Source: JAMXLO01 sp963794185 (GTDB taxonomy: Bacteria > Pseudomonadota > Alphaproteobacteria > Acetobacterales > Acetobacteraceae). From it: a stretch of 64,000 nt of DNA. Each line of letters begins with the position of its first letter. The first letter of the stretch is position 1. The stretch lies in assembly GCA_963794185.1 (NCBI GenBank), contig CAWCDM010000126.1, forward strand, positions 13,400 to 77,399, read 5' to 3'. Positions 24,400 to 35,635 of the stretch are shown in pieces. The position numbers and the translations under genes are program-made. The notes under the pieces were generated by a model that ran no database searches, was not told the DNA's origin, and was given only the letters and a program-made list of their open reading frames with translations.

Positions 24400-27204
24400 G
24401 TGGCCGTGACTGCGACAACTTATACCTGGAGGACAGCGGCTACCGGCAGCTGGGGCACCAACGGCGTTTGGAGTTCTACGGGTTTCGCCGGTGGCACCGG
24501 CGCCACCGACGTCGCGATCATCAACAAGACCGGTAACAGTTACACCGTAAACGAAAATCAAACGACCACGATCGCCGCGTTGACCGTCAGCAGCGCGAAC
24601 GCGACGCTGGCGTTCAACACCGCCGCCAAGACACTGACCGTCGGTGGCGCCACCACCCTGACCCTCGGCACGATCAGCTTCACGAACGCATCCGCCACCC
24701 TCTCCACCGGCACATTTTCCCAGACCGGCGGCACCTTCACCGCGAGCCTCGGCGCCGTGAACGTCACCGGGCTCGCCAACCTGGCCTCGGGCTCCGCGGA
24801 CACAATTTCCGGCGGCACGTTCAGTGCCGGCACGCTGACGGTGGGCGGCAATCTGACGTTCCAGGGCGGCACCATCACGTCAGGTGCCGGCGGCGTGACC
24901 ATCGTCTCCGGACGTACTGTCACGATGAACACGCCCGCAGACCTCAATGCAACGCTCGGCGGGCTCATCGACAATGGTACAATAACAGGCTCTGGCTCGA
25001 TCGAGGGCGCGATCTCCGGCGGCGGGACCCTCGCAGCCAGCGGCGGCGTCCTGGATCTGAAGGGCACGGTCAACGGTCCGGTGCTGACGATCGACACGGC
25101 AGGCGCGGATCTGAAGATCGATGGCGCAGCCACCTTGGCGACGCCGATCGCATTCAGCAGTGCGAGCCAGACGCTGGAGATCGGCGCGGCGGGCGCGCTG
25201 ACGATCAACGTGCGCGAGGATGTCAACTCAGGCGCGATCATTATGTCGGGCGGCATCCTCTCCGACACCAGCGGAATTCGGTTCGGCAAGGCGGGAACGC
25301 TGAGCGGCTTCGGCAAAGTCACGGCGAACCTGACACCCAACGACACCACCACCGGTACCATCACCGCGTCAGGCGGCACGCTCGATCTGACCGGGACGTT
25401 CGCCAGCGGGCTCGTCGCCGCGATCAACCTGTCCTCGACCTCGGACCTGAAGTTCGACAGCACTGCGACGGTCGCCACGCTGGCGGATATCACGAATGCC
25501 AACCAGACGCTGGAAGTGGGGCTTTCGGGCGCGGTGACGCTGACCTCCAATACCGCGCTAAGCGTCTCGCTCGGCAGGATACAGATGGATGGCGGCTCGC
25601 TGAAGGACAGCGCAGGCATCATACTCGGCGGCACACTGGGAGCAGGGACGCTGATCGGCTTCGGCACGGTCACCGCGGACATTACTCAATCTGGTGCTGG
25701 CCCCAACACCGTTGAAGCTTCGGGCGGCACGCTGGGCCTGATCGGGAAGATCGGCGTCTCCCCTGGTCTTGCTTATGATATTGCCGCCACTGCGGCGTCG
25801 GTCCTGCAGACCTCGGGGACCGTTGCCGATGGCACCAGGTTCACATTCCTCGGCACAGCCGGCGCGCTCGACTTTGGCACCGTGGCTCAGAACGAAGACG
25901 TGGTCGGCCTCAGCGTCGGCACGAGCCCCGCCAAGTCGACGACGAACTTCATCGACTATTTGAATCGTTCGTCTCTCTCGATCGTCGGCTCCAGTGCTGG
26001 CACCGGCACGAGTGGTTCGTTTGGTCTCTCGGACGGCCACACTCTGAACCTGACCGGGATCGCGAACGCCGGTACGGGTTGGTTCGTCGACGCAGTATCC
26101 GATGGTGCGGGTGGGACAGATTTCTTCCTCAGCGACCAGCCCTGCTACGCTGCCGGCACGCGCATCCTGACCGCCACCGGCGAACGTACGGTCGAAAGCC
26201 TGATGAAGGACGAGATCGTGCTGACCCTGGCGGACGGCGAACTAATCGCCCGGCCGGTGCACTGGGTCGGCCGGCGGCGGATCGACCTGACCGCGCATCC
26301 GCGGCCCGAGGCCGTGGCGCCGGTCCGCATCCATCGCGGCGCGTTCGCCGACAACATGCCGCACAGCGATCTGCTGCTTTCCCCGGATCACGCGATCTTC
26401 GTCGACGGCAAGCTCATCTGCGCCCGTCAACTGGTCAACGGATCGACCATCCACCAGGAGAAAGGCCTACGCTCGGTGGAGTACTTCCACGTCGAGCTGG
26501 ACTCGCATGCGATCCTGCTGGCGGAAGGCCTGCCGGCGGAGAGCTACCTCAACACCGGCAACCGCGGCTTCTTCGCCAACTCCGGCGAGCCGCTCGTGCT
26601 GCATCCCGACCTGACGGACGAGACGGACTATTCAGCCCGCGAGGCCAGATCATGTGCACCGTTCGTATCGGACGAGGCCAGCGTGCGCCCGGTGTGGCAG
26701 CGCCTCGCCGAGCGCGCGACGATGCTGGGCCAGCCGGCGCCACAACTGGAGACGACCGCCGATCCGGAATTGCGGATAGTGGCCAAGGGCCGGACAGTGC
26801 GACCATTGTATGGCGAGAACGGTCTGTACATCTTCGTCCTCCCGAAGGGCGCGGTCGAGGCGCGCCTGATCTCGCGGGCCGGGTCGCCGACGGATGCGCG
26901 GCCGTGGCTGGACGATCGTCGGCGCCTTGGGGTGAGCGTGGAGCGGATCGTTCTGCGCGGCTGGAACGAGGTGCAGGAGGTTCCGGTCGATCACCCGGGG
27001 CTGTCGCAGGGCTGGCAGACGGTAGACCGGGACGCCACGGCGCTGCGCCGGTGGACCAGCGGCGATGCGGTGCTGCCGCTGCCGGCGCTGGGTGGCCCGA
27101 CCATGCTGGAGATCCGTGCCGGCAACGGCGGGATGGCCTATTTGACGGGTGCCGACGCTCCGATCAGGGCAGCGCATAATTTGCGCCGATCACGCGCAGC
27201 ATAA
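24400..27204 (+). CDS. Large secreted-type protein with C-terminal Hint domain
   Basis: A 934-residue protein. The GTG at 24400 is chosen because GGAGG lies five bases upstream; a TTG 12 bases earlier is the alternative. Residues 1-570 are low-complexity, Gly/Thr/Ser-rich beta-strand repeats of the autotransporter-passenger or beta-helix kind (ALTVSSANATLAFNTAAKTL, GGTLDLTGTF), with no cysteine. A Hint domain follows: Cys582 in PCYAAGTRILTATGERTVES, HWVGRR, His664 in LLLSPDHAIFVDGKLICARQ, YFHVELDSHAILLAEGLPAE and YLNTGNRGFF around Asn718. The nucleophile Cys and block-B His needed for self-cleavage are present. About 200 further residues follow. There is no classical signal peptide and no beta-barrel. 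Such proteins recur in Acetobacteraceae; the biological role is unknown. Confidence 0.85.
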   Translation: MAVTATTYTWRTAATGSWGTNGVWSSTGFAGGTGATDVAIINKTGNSYTVNENQTTTIAALTVSSANATLAFNTAAKTLTVGGATTLTLGTISFTNASATLSTGTFSQTGGTFTASLGAVNVTGLANLASGSADTISGGTFSAGTLTVGGNLTFQGGTITSGAGGVTIVSGRTVTMNTPADLNATLGGLIDNGTITGSGSIEGAISGGGTLAASGGVLDLKGTVNGPVLTIDTAGADLKIDGAATLATPIAFSSASQTLEIGAAGALTINVREDVNSGAIIMSGGILSDTSGIRFGKAGTLSGFGKVTANLTPNDTTTGTITASGGTLDLTGTFASGLVAAINLSSTSDLKFDSTATVATLADITNANQTLEVGLSGAVTLTSNTALSVSLGRIQMDGGSLKDSAGIILGGTLGAGTLIGFGTVTADITQSGAGPNTVEASGGTLGLIGKIGVSPGLAYDIAATAASVLQTSGTVADGTRFTFLGTAGALDFGTVAQNEDVVGLSVGTSPAKSTTNFIDYLNRSSLSIVGSSAGTGTSGSFGLSDGHTLNLTGIANAGTGWFVDAVSDGAGGTDFFLSDQPCYAAGTRILTATGERTVESLMKDEIVLTLADGELIARPVHWVGRRRIDLTAHPRPEAVAPVRIHRGAFADNMPHSDLLLSPDHAIFVDGKLICARQLVNGSTIHQEKGLRSVEYFHVELDSHAILLAEGLPAESYLNTGNRGFFANSGEPLVLHPDLTDETDYSAREARSCAPFVSDEASVRPVWQRLAERATMLGQPAPQLETTADPELRIVAKGRTVRPLYGENGLYIFVLPKGAVEARLISRAGSPTDARPWLDDRRRLGVSVERIVLRGWNEVQEVPVDHPGLSQGWQTVDRDATALRRWTSGDAVLPLPALGGPTMLEIRAGNGGMAYLTGADAPIRAAHNLRRSRAA

Positions 27205-27452
27205 GCTCGGCCTGATCGCCATCCAGGGCCAGGCCCCTGCGTGACGCCGCCGGCCATGGTTGGCCGCGGCGCCACGATGAAATTGCAATCGGCCCGGATT
27301 AGCTTGATAACCCCAGGATCGTGGCGGTGCATGTCTGCGCACCATGACCGCCCGCCCGGCCAACGCGTAGCAGCCAGTCGCCAGGCCGTCTGAGGACACC
27401 TGTGGCAGCAGAACCTGAATAACGTCGGTGCGTCATAAGGCAGCAGCACCAG
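27205..27452. other. Intergenic, no gene seen
   Basis: About 250 bases between the Hint gene and the TPR gene. No terminator with a T-run and no repeat was found. Confidence 0.4.
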
Positions 27453-28953
27453 TTGTCGACGATCACACATAACGGCGCGACCGAGCAGGCATTGCCTGAA
27501 GCTGATCTTCTGGCACGCGCCGATGCGGCCTCGGCCCGTTGCGACCACGATGAGGCGTTGCGGCTCTGGTTCGAAGCGCGTTCGCGTTTTCCTGATGCGC
27601 CGCAGTCGTGGTTGCGCACCGCCGAGGTCATGATCGACTTGAGCCGCTTCGATGAAGCGGAAATCCTGTTGGACGAGGCTGTCAGCCGATTTCCCGACCA
27701 CTTCTGGCTGGCGCGAACGCGTGCGTTGGTGGCGCGGGGCCTGGGCGACGACGTCGAGGCATACACGAGGTGCCGCGCGCTGCGACAGGCGTTCCCCGAC
27801 AATCCCGCGGCGCACGCGGACTTCGCACATCTGCTGCTGGACCTGAAGCAGGTGGTTGCGGCCAAGGCCGAGGCAGAGGCCGGGCTTGCCTTGTTCCCCG
27901 ACCTCACGTGGTTGCAACATATGTACGCCCGGTGTGCCGACGAGGCCGGCGATACCGCGGCCGCCGCCGTCCGCTGGACCGACCTGCTGGTCCGCCATCC
28001 TGACCACGAACCGGCCTACGCTGCAGCGGTCCGGGCTCTCATCAAGCTGGACCGGCTAGACGAGGCGGAGGGGATCGCGCGCGAGGGGCTCCGGCTGTTT
28101 CCGGACGGCAGTGCCACAAGGGAAGCCTGGGCCGAGGTCGGCAAAGTGACGGCCACGGGCCGGGAGCATCCGTTCGCGGCCGAATCGCCGGTGGATGCCC
28201 TGACCGGTGCCCTGAGCGCGGAACACGCGGGTCAATGGGTGGAGGCAGCAAGCCTCTGGGCGCTGTTGCGCGACCAGGCGCCCTCGCTCGGGCTGGCCTA
28301 TGCCGGCGGCGCCCGCGCCCTGCTGCGTCTCGGGCGCATGGCGGAGGCCGAGATCGTGCTGGCGAAGGCCAGGCGCGATCTGCCACCCGATGCAGATGTG
28401 CTGGAGGCATGGGCCGATGCTGCTGCCCGACGTGGCGCGATCGAAGACGCCTTGGTCCGATTCCGCTCGTTTTCCCAGGCCTTCCCCTCCGCGCCCCCCG
28501 CCACGCTCGGCGTTGCCCGCGCACTTCTCGCCCTGGGTCGCCTGGACGAAGCCGATGCGGTCTATGCCGGTACTGAGCGGAAGCCAGCCCGCGGACCTTT
28601 CCCTCGCGCGGCAACACGCCATGATTGCCGCGGAACGGGGCGACTGGCCTGAGGCGGCGCGGCGCTGGAAACAGGTCACGGGTGCATTTCCCGACAATTT
28701 GCCCGGCTATTGGCACCGTGCCGAAGCCCTGGCCAAGGCTGAGCGCTGGGCGGAGGCGGACGCTGTGCTGTGCGACGCTGTCGCCCGCTGCCCGGAAGAC
28801 CTCGCGACGGCGTTGCGCTGGGCCATGTCGGGCCAGCGCGGACCCGATCCGGAGAGCGGTTCCACGCGATCGGATGTGCTGTGCCGGCGCTTTCCCAGCG
28901 TCGCGTCGGTGGTCCGACGGCTCCCACCATCCGACGGTCTGGGTGTGCCATAG
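27453..28953 (+). pseudogene. TPR-repeat protein, one frameshift
   Basis: About 500 residues of tetratricopeptide-like helix pairs, for example EALRLWFEARSRFPDAPQSW, FDEAEILLDEAVSRFPDHFW, RLDEAEGIAREGLRLFPDGS and, after the break, DWPEAARRWKQVTGAFPDNL. Each repeat has the A-x-x-x-x-P spacing of TPRs. The frame changes near 28573, after LDEADAVYA, and continues as VLSGSQPADLSLARQHAM; the length fits one inserted base. The start is a TTG at 27453 with a poor ribosome site and an in-frame stop just upstream. Such TPR proteins sit beside glycosyltransferases in this region and may scaffold a glycan assembly complex. A second TPR protein of the same style is at 35.6 kb. Confidence 0.78.
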
Positions 28954-28982
28954 GCGTCCGCGGCAGACCTATAGGTCCGGCT

Positions 28983-31900
28983 TCAGCGCGCCATGTCGAG
29001 CGTGCGGTCCGCGGGGCCGAGGACATGCCCGATCGCCTCGGCGTACCGTTCGCGGCTGTTCTCCCGGCGCAGGCGGTCCAGCGCCCCGGCGCGGATCTGT
29101 TGCCAGAGCGCCTCATCCTGATACAGCGCAAGGAGCTGCTTCGCGAACTGCTCTGGATCATCACTGTCCGCAGCGAGCAGCTCTCGCCCATCGTCCCAGT
29201 TCATCTGCCGCCGCAGCAGTTCGGTCGCGACGACCGGCACGCCAAAGGATGCCGCCTCGTAGACCTTGTAGGGCTGGCCTGCGGCATACCGCGTGGGCGC
29301 GATAAAGATTCGGTGCTGGTTGTAGATGGACTCGATATTTCCGATCGATCCGCGCAGCGTGACACGCGGGTGGTTGGCGAACTGCGCTAGGCTCACCCCA
29401 GGCGCGGTATAGCCGACGATGGTCAGCCGGGTCTGCCAGCCGAGCGTCTGCTCGACGATCGGCAAGACATTGTTCACGAACCATTCCAGGCTGTCGTAAT
29501 TGGGGCTCGCATCCAGGTGGATGGCGCCCACGAACAGCATGCCGGTCCGTTCCGCGAACGGTCTCGGCGTCGGCGTCGGCGTGCGCACGTGGCCAATGAC
29601 GGCAACACTGTCCCAGCCGAGATCACGCAGGCTTGCCGCTTCCTCCTCGCTCACCACCACAATGGTTTTGCAGATATCCGCGTGCTTCAGCTCCGATCGA
29701 ACCGCGGCTTCGAGGTCGGCTGCTGTCTCGCCGGCCAGCGCCTGGCGCCTGGCCTCCCGCATTGCCTCGATCGCCTCGGTATCGAGCACGATGAAGGGCG
29801 GGTTGGCCGGTCCGGTCAGGATCGGGTCCAGGAACGGTCTGAGCCCATCGAGGTTGTGCGTGCGCGCGACCCAGATCGCGTCGAAGTAGCCTTCGCGCTG
29901 CGCCAGGAATTCGGGCAGGCGGTCGATGCTGCCCTCGTGCATGACCTCGACGGTGTCCGGCATGTCGCGATAGACGCTCGCAAGGTCGAAGCGGCTGCCG
30001 TTCAGCGGAAAAACGGTCAGTCGATAGCCGAGCGACGCCATCACCTGGATAAGGTCGTTCGAACGCACGAAGCCCGACCCGATGGTCCGCAACGGAATTG
30101 TGTCTTCGATGAACAGGACCCGCATGGCGCCAGCATCGGCAAAGCGGGCGAAGAGGGCGTGCCGGCCGTCCCGGATCGGCCGGACCTGCAGGTAGGCCCT
30201 GTGCTTTTGCGCAAACAGCAGTCGATTGCGCTCCATCTGTTCGGCCGGCTCACCTGCGCCCTCGGCGCTGCCGTATTCGTGGTGGAAGACGATCACGGAC
30301 GGATCGTACAGAACGTCGTAGCCGGCCTCGGCGATGCGAACGCATAGATCGGTGTCTTCGTAGTAGGCGGGGGCAAAGCTGTCGTCGAATCCGTCCAACT
30401 GGCGCACGACATCGCCGCGAACCATCAGGAAAACGCCCGAGCAGTAATCGACCTTCCGGACGAAATTGGCTTCCGGTGCAAGCGGCGACAGTCCGCGCAG
30501 ATAGCCGGACGTCGAGCCGTCGCGCCAGTTGATGCAGCCTGCCTCCTGCAGCAGGCCATGGCAGCGCACGATTTTGCCGCCGACGGCGCCGACGCTGGGG
30601 TGCGATCCGAGCCGCCGGAGTGCCGCGCCGACCGCACCGGGTGCCAACTCGATATCGTTGTTCAGATACAGAACGACGTCAGCCGAGGTGAGCTGCAACG
30701 CAGCATTGCAGCCGCGCAGATAACCGACGTTGCTGTCGAACCGCAGGACATGGGCACCCATGACGTAGCGGTCGATGTAGCGGGTCTCGTCGCTTGAACC
30801 TGAGTCGACGAGGGTCAGCTCGATGGCGCCGGGGAAGTTTTCGCGCAGCGAGCCGAGCGCCATCAGGGTCAACGAGAATTGGTTGTGCAGGACCATCAAC
30901 ACACTGACCTCCGCCTGGTCCGGGTAGGAGAAGTCGAGCTTCTTTCGCCCGAACAGGGGCAGCAGGATTTCGCCCTTTTGGCGGAACAGGCGCTGCGCGG
31001 ATGTCTCGGTGACGGCGAATTCGTCGGGTGGCGCCGTGGGCAACCCTTCGGGCCGCCCGAATCTTCAGGTAATGCTCGTAGGCATCGCCGGAGTGCCCGT
31101 CCTCGAGGTGCCTGGACGCCTTGCGCGAGGCGTATTGAGCGAGGTCGAGCGTTTGGCTGGGCGCCCGCAGCTCGGCTTTCCCCTTGGCGAGGAAGTGCTC
31201 GTAGCCGTTGCGATAGCGGCCGGATCTGACGGCCTCGGCCACGTCGGGGTAGCGGCGGAGGTAGTAGCGCTCCGAGAAGTCCGGCAGGGGATCGAAATCG
31301 GTGGGCGTTTCGTTGCCGAGGTAATGGTGCAGCGCGCCGAGCCAGCCTGCCCGGTCCTCGGCCGGCGCGGCCTGCTGCCACGCGGCGGTGTGCCATGACG
31401 GGTCGAAATAGATCGTGGTGCGCGGCTCGGGATGCGTGGGCGACAGCGATCGCAGGTAATGGGTGAAATAGCCCTGCTCTTCCGCGAGGCGTCGCTCCGT
31501 GGGGTCGAGCTGGGCGCGGTACGTCGTCGGGTCGAACAACGGATGACCGGAACGGCCCGAGCGGTCGCCGTGGCGGAGGTAGTGGTCGTAGCCGTTCACC
31601 GCGCCGACTTCGGCCAGGGTGGCCTCGGTGAGGTCCGAATGGCGCGTGCGGTAGAGGAATTCGTCGAACAGCCAGTGCGGCGAGCGGCCATGCAGCCCTT
31701 CGCGGCAATAGGCGTCGAAGCCGGAGGCGACGCGTCCCGTCCGCACCGCCTCGGCGACCCTGGGATAGCGGCGGAGATGCCAGGCTTCGTCGAAATACCG
31801 GTTGGGCGAGTGGCCGAGCGCCTGGCCGCGTTCGATGTAATAGTGCAGGACGGCGGCGGGATCGCGTTCGTCCACGTGCTGGCGTGCGGCCGGATACGTC

Positions 31901-31995
31901 GCCAGATACCAGTCCGGATCGAAGACCGCCCAGCCGTTTGCGGTGGAACCTGGCAGGCGCAGCACATCGGCGAGGACGAATCCGCTTGCCAGCAT
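28983..31995 (-). pseudogene. Large bimodular glycosyltransferase with YPDV repeats, one frameshift
   Basis: About 1003 residues in three parts. The N-terminal third has seven degenerate 40-50 residue repeats of the type FDEAWHLRRYPRVAEAV or FSERYYLRRYPDVAEAV, each ending near NGYEHFLAKG. Next is a GT2 domain (EVSVLMVLHNQFSLTLMALG, LTLVDSGSSDETRYI, DVVLYLNNDIELAPGAVG, FAPAYYEDTDLCVRIAEAGY). Last is a GT4-type C-terminal domain (MRVLFIEDTIPLRTIGSG to HRIFIAPTRYAAGQPYKVYE). The only break is near 31045, where GCGGCCCGAA appears to carry one extra C; correcting it joins EHYLKIRAA to EGLPTAPPDEF. Both catalytic domains lie in one frame (28983-31043). It probably builds surface polysaccharide. It is convergent with the upstream TPR gene. 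Confidence 0.85.
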
Positions 31996-32160
31996 CCGAT
32001 TTTACCTTCAGAACCCGGATCGGGCTTTGGGCAGGGTTGTAGCCCGTTCCGTTCGCGACACGCCAGAAACAATGCCGGCGGGCGTCGTTACAATGGCGAG
32101 GCAGACAATACGACCGATGATGCAGGAGGCGGCTGGACCCCTTGGGTTTCGTTGGCTGCG

Positions 32161-33727
32161 ATGGCTGTGGGTTTGGCCGTGTTTTGTGGCCTTGTTATCA
32201 GGATTTGTGTGAGCAGCTATATTCCTCTCGTTCGGGGCTTCTCGGAGGTCATCGACGATGGGTGGCTGATGGGGGAGTTTCGCGATTTCGTGCTGCTTGC
32301 CGACAGCGCGTTGGCGTCTGTTTGGCGGGAGATCGCGCCTAATCAGCCAATTGACTTGCTCGATCGGATAGACGTTCCAGAGAAATGCATCATCTTCGAT
32401 GTGGGCAAGGCAGCTGTCCAACTGCGTGAACGACTGCAGAGGGAGCGCCCACCGGGAACCGCGCTGAGTTTTCTGACGGAATATTATCCGTCTGTATGTG
32501 CGAAAACATTCGCAGCCGGCCGGATGGCAGACGAGCCGGGGCCGGGCGTGATCATGTTTCAGACCCCACGCACTGGCAGCCACCTGATGCAAGGCATGAT
32601 TGCCAATCTCGGCGAGTTCGGCGCGCCCGACGAATGGATCCGACCACCGGTCATGGAGGCGGTGCGCCTCGGAGCGCTGGGGTTGGTGGATCATTTGGTT
32701 CGATGTGCCCGGCACCAACGCGCGTTCCATCAGGTCCTGGTCGGCCTCGATTGTCTTGCCGTTCCTTTCTGAAATGTGGCAATTGCTCTCTCCCCAGGAG
32801 CGACAGCGCTTCGGGGGATTTGTGAGCCTGGGACACCCATTCCTGCTGACCCGGCGTGATCGCGTCGCCCAGACCTGGTCGCAAATACGCGCAAACCATT
32901 CTGGCCGGTTCCACGCGATGTCCCCTCATGATGTGAACACAGCAATCGATGAAGCTCTGTTGCCGCCCGAGAAATTCTGGCTTTGGATCACGGTCAATAC
33001 GCGAAACTTCGAGACATTCGAGCAATTGGCTCGGGAGATCACGCGGAATGACGGCAAGGTACTTGCGGAGATTTGCTATGAGGAGTTGCTGGAGCGACCA
33101 ATCGCGGAGGAAGTGCACCGGCGGGCACTGGGTCCGATGTATAAGGCAGGGTCACATCGGCTAGATGCCGGCAACACAACATTCTTTAAGCAGTCTAGCG
33201 GCGAGGACGAGGAAGTTGTCGCGCGGCTGACTGGAATGGTCAATGATATCGACGCGGTGGACTTCCGTCGATGGCGACATCTCGATGGAGCCGCAGTGAG
33301 GATTTTCGACGGGACAGTGTTCGTCGGTCAGGATCGGTTTGACGTTTCAAGCGGGAGGCTTACCTGTCACGTCTTGCTGGCGCGACGCGCCATACAACGG
33401 ACAGTAGCGCTCGAGTTGGAAATCTCCGCGTCGGTCGAGGCGCCGGTGCAGCTTAGTTTCACCGAAGGGGAGTCCGAACTTTATACGACCACGATCGCTC
33501 AGAATGGAGCCTACATGCTGCTGGCCGAGGATGCGGCTGTGATACAGGAGTGGTCGCGGTATGTGATCGAGATTGGAGAGGCAACCACCGGATCGCCACT
33601 GTCTCAGGCCAATGTGAGGCTTGTCGCGCTCTACGCCGTTCCGGTGGAATTCAGCGTGGTTCCCGAGTTTCCGTGGATGTCGTGTATGGATCGGACGAAC
33701 AGCTTTGCGCTCTACCGCCTGGGCTAA
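32161..33727 (+). pseudogene. Stf0-like sulfotransferase, frameshifted
   Basis: The N-terminal frame contains a sulfate-donor-binding style block GVIMFQTPRTGSHLMQGMIA and FGAPDEWIRPPVMEAV, as in trehalose-sulfotransferase (Stf0) relatives. After a frame change between about 32710 and 32765 the second frame reads IVLPFLSEMWQLLSPQERQR, LLTRRDRVAQTWSQIRANHS and KVLAEICYEELLERP, which match the central Stf0 helices. A C-terminal beta-rich domain of about 180 residues (GAAVRIFDGTVFVGQDRFDV onward) is extra and unassigned. The start is uncertain: ATG 32161 or GTG 32209. It is divergent from the YPDV-repeat glycosyltransferase and is inferred to sulfate a surface glycan. Confidence 0.7.
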
Positions 33728-33826
33728 GTGTTCGTCACTAGATGGAGAAGATAGGCTATATCGGTTAGTGCGCAAGCGCTACAACGCAGACTAGGCCGGC
33801 TTTCGGTTTGAGCAGGAGAGAGCATT

Positions 33827-34306
33827 ATGAAGAATCCTTATGCCGGCAAGCCAGACCACCATTTTTGGCGTCGCAGCGTATCTGGTTGCGGCCCCGAGCA
33901 AGTCGACCCAGTTGTACGAGTCCCATTCGGCATAGCCTGCAGCGATCGGGTTGCCACGGCAGGAAGTTGCTTCGCCCAGCACATCGCCCGCCATCTGCAG
34001 GCCACCAGGTTCCGCTACTTCGTCTCTGAGGACCGTCCCGCCTTCCCGTTCTCCGAAGGCGAAAACTACGGCACGTTCTCGGCTCGTTACGGCAACGTGT
34101 ACGCGGTGCGCCAATTATGGCAGCTGTTCCAACGCGCCTACGGCATGTTCGCCCCACAGGACACAGCTTGGCGCCGCGCTGACGGCCGGTTCATTGATCC
34201 ATTCCCAGGCTGCTTCCACATAAACGGCGGTCTTGGCAAGGACGTGCTCCGTTGGGGCGCCGTCGCCACCGCATGTGAACGGCTTGGCGCCCTTGTTGTC
34301 TCCTGA
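33827..34306 (+). pseudogene. GSCFA-domain protein, C-terminally truncated
   Basis: Opens with MKNPYAGKPDHHFWRRSVSG and the family signature GSCFAQHIARHLQATRFRYF, then GTFSARYGNVYAVRQLWQLF and DGRFIDPFPGCFH. This is the first half of a GSCFA protein, a family found in glycan biosynthesis loci. GSCFA proteins are usually roughly twice this length; here the frame ends after 159 residues (VATACERLGALVVS) and no remaining part is recognisable before the next gene at 34394. A good ribosome site (AGGAGAG) precedes the ATG at 33827. Truncation by deletion is likely, not a simple indel. Confidence 0.72.
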
Positions 34307-34393
34307 TACCGCCACTCCAATGTGGGGTAAGGAGCTCGCTTCAATCCTCGCCGCCACCGCGGCAGCCTCTTTCACCGATTAGAGTCTCGTGAA

Positions 34394-35630
34394 ATGGCCA
34401 ACAAATTCAGCGCATATCTGTCTATATACAATGATTGGGACATTCTCCCCTCGGCGTTGCGCTCTGTCGCTTCGCACATCGACGAATTGGTTGTCGTGGA
34501 CGGCGCGTACGATTGGATGATACCATACCTGACAAGGCTGGGCCTTGATCCGGCACGATCCGACCCCCGCGTTTACAACATCATTGAGGAAAGCGGCATC
34601 CCGTTCCGGGTTATTTCTCGGACCTGGACAAGTGAGATCGAGAAGCGTCGGACGGGCTATGAGGCGTGCACCCACGAGTTACATCTATCGTATAGATGCA
34701 GATGAAATGATGTTCTTCAATGATAATGCGTTGGACGCAGCACTGTCGCGCGGATTTGCAGTTGGCGAAATGCAGATGCCAACCTATGTTGCGCCCGGTT
34801 GGATCAGCTGCACCAAAGATGGGCCAGATATTGAACGCCAATGCTTTCTCTTCGACAGGAAGAAGGTCAGCTCCGAAATACACCTCAACTATCTATGGCT
34901 CATTCTCACCGCCGACAAACTGCCTCTGGCTGGAACGAAGCCCTTTCACGTGTATCCCGATCCCCTCGCGTTCAACGCACATTTAACGGGATGGCGGACA
35001 CCCACAACATCGGTGAGCCGAGCCGCCTTTTATGTGCTGAATTGGATGCGGCAATATGGCGTTCCCTGGCTCCCAAGTCTCCGCAACCAGCCACTTACAA
35101 ATATGCAGGATCTCTTCGACATCGTGCCGGCGAGTGCTTTCTTCTCGTCGCTTCGTATGGGTCCGATTGCAGTTGGGATGACAGAAACTTTCGACCGGCG
35201 GATTCTTCAGCCTACCACGTTGGGCGCCGCGGAGGAGGCTACCTTTACGGGGCTCTATGTGACCTTCCTTGAAAGCCTTGCGGAAATGAACGTGCAAGCT
35301 GCCACGCAAGAACAGTGTTTCCTTACCTGCAACCCTGTTCTGATGGATCTGTCGACGCACGCAGCTCGCAACGCCATCGCCCCCGATGGAACAGCTACAC
35401 TTAGAATGTCGATGCCATTGCTGTCGGGCCGCGTCCGACTGCTGACGTACGCGACCAGCGAGCCGACTATTGAAGTTCAAGTCTTACCGGTCAATCTGCG
35501 AGGACGCGATTTGTGTGTCGAGTTGCCGGCCCCGCCGGAAGGCGCGCGCCGCATGCTCCGGCAGTGCCTGGAGTTTCAGGTCTGGCTTAACTCACAGATA
35601 TTGCCACAACGATTTCGGGCGCTGTCATAG
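34394..35630 (+). pseudogene. Glycosyltransferase (GT2-like), one frameshift
   Basis: The N-terminus reads FSAYLSIYNDWDILPSALRS and VASHIDELVVVDGAYDWM, a GT2 nucleotide-binding start. After a frame change around 34670-34685 the second frame gives TSYIYRIDADEMMFFND, where DADE is the expected metal-binding DxD motif, and continues uninterrupted for about 310 residues (KVSSEIHLNYLWLI, GMTETFDRRILQPTT). The length fits one inserted base. Likely a cytoplasmic or membrane-associated sugar transferase of the surface-glycan cluster. Its stop at 35630 is five bases from the convergent TPR gene. Confidence 0.74.
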
Positions 35631-35635
35631 TCTGG

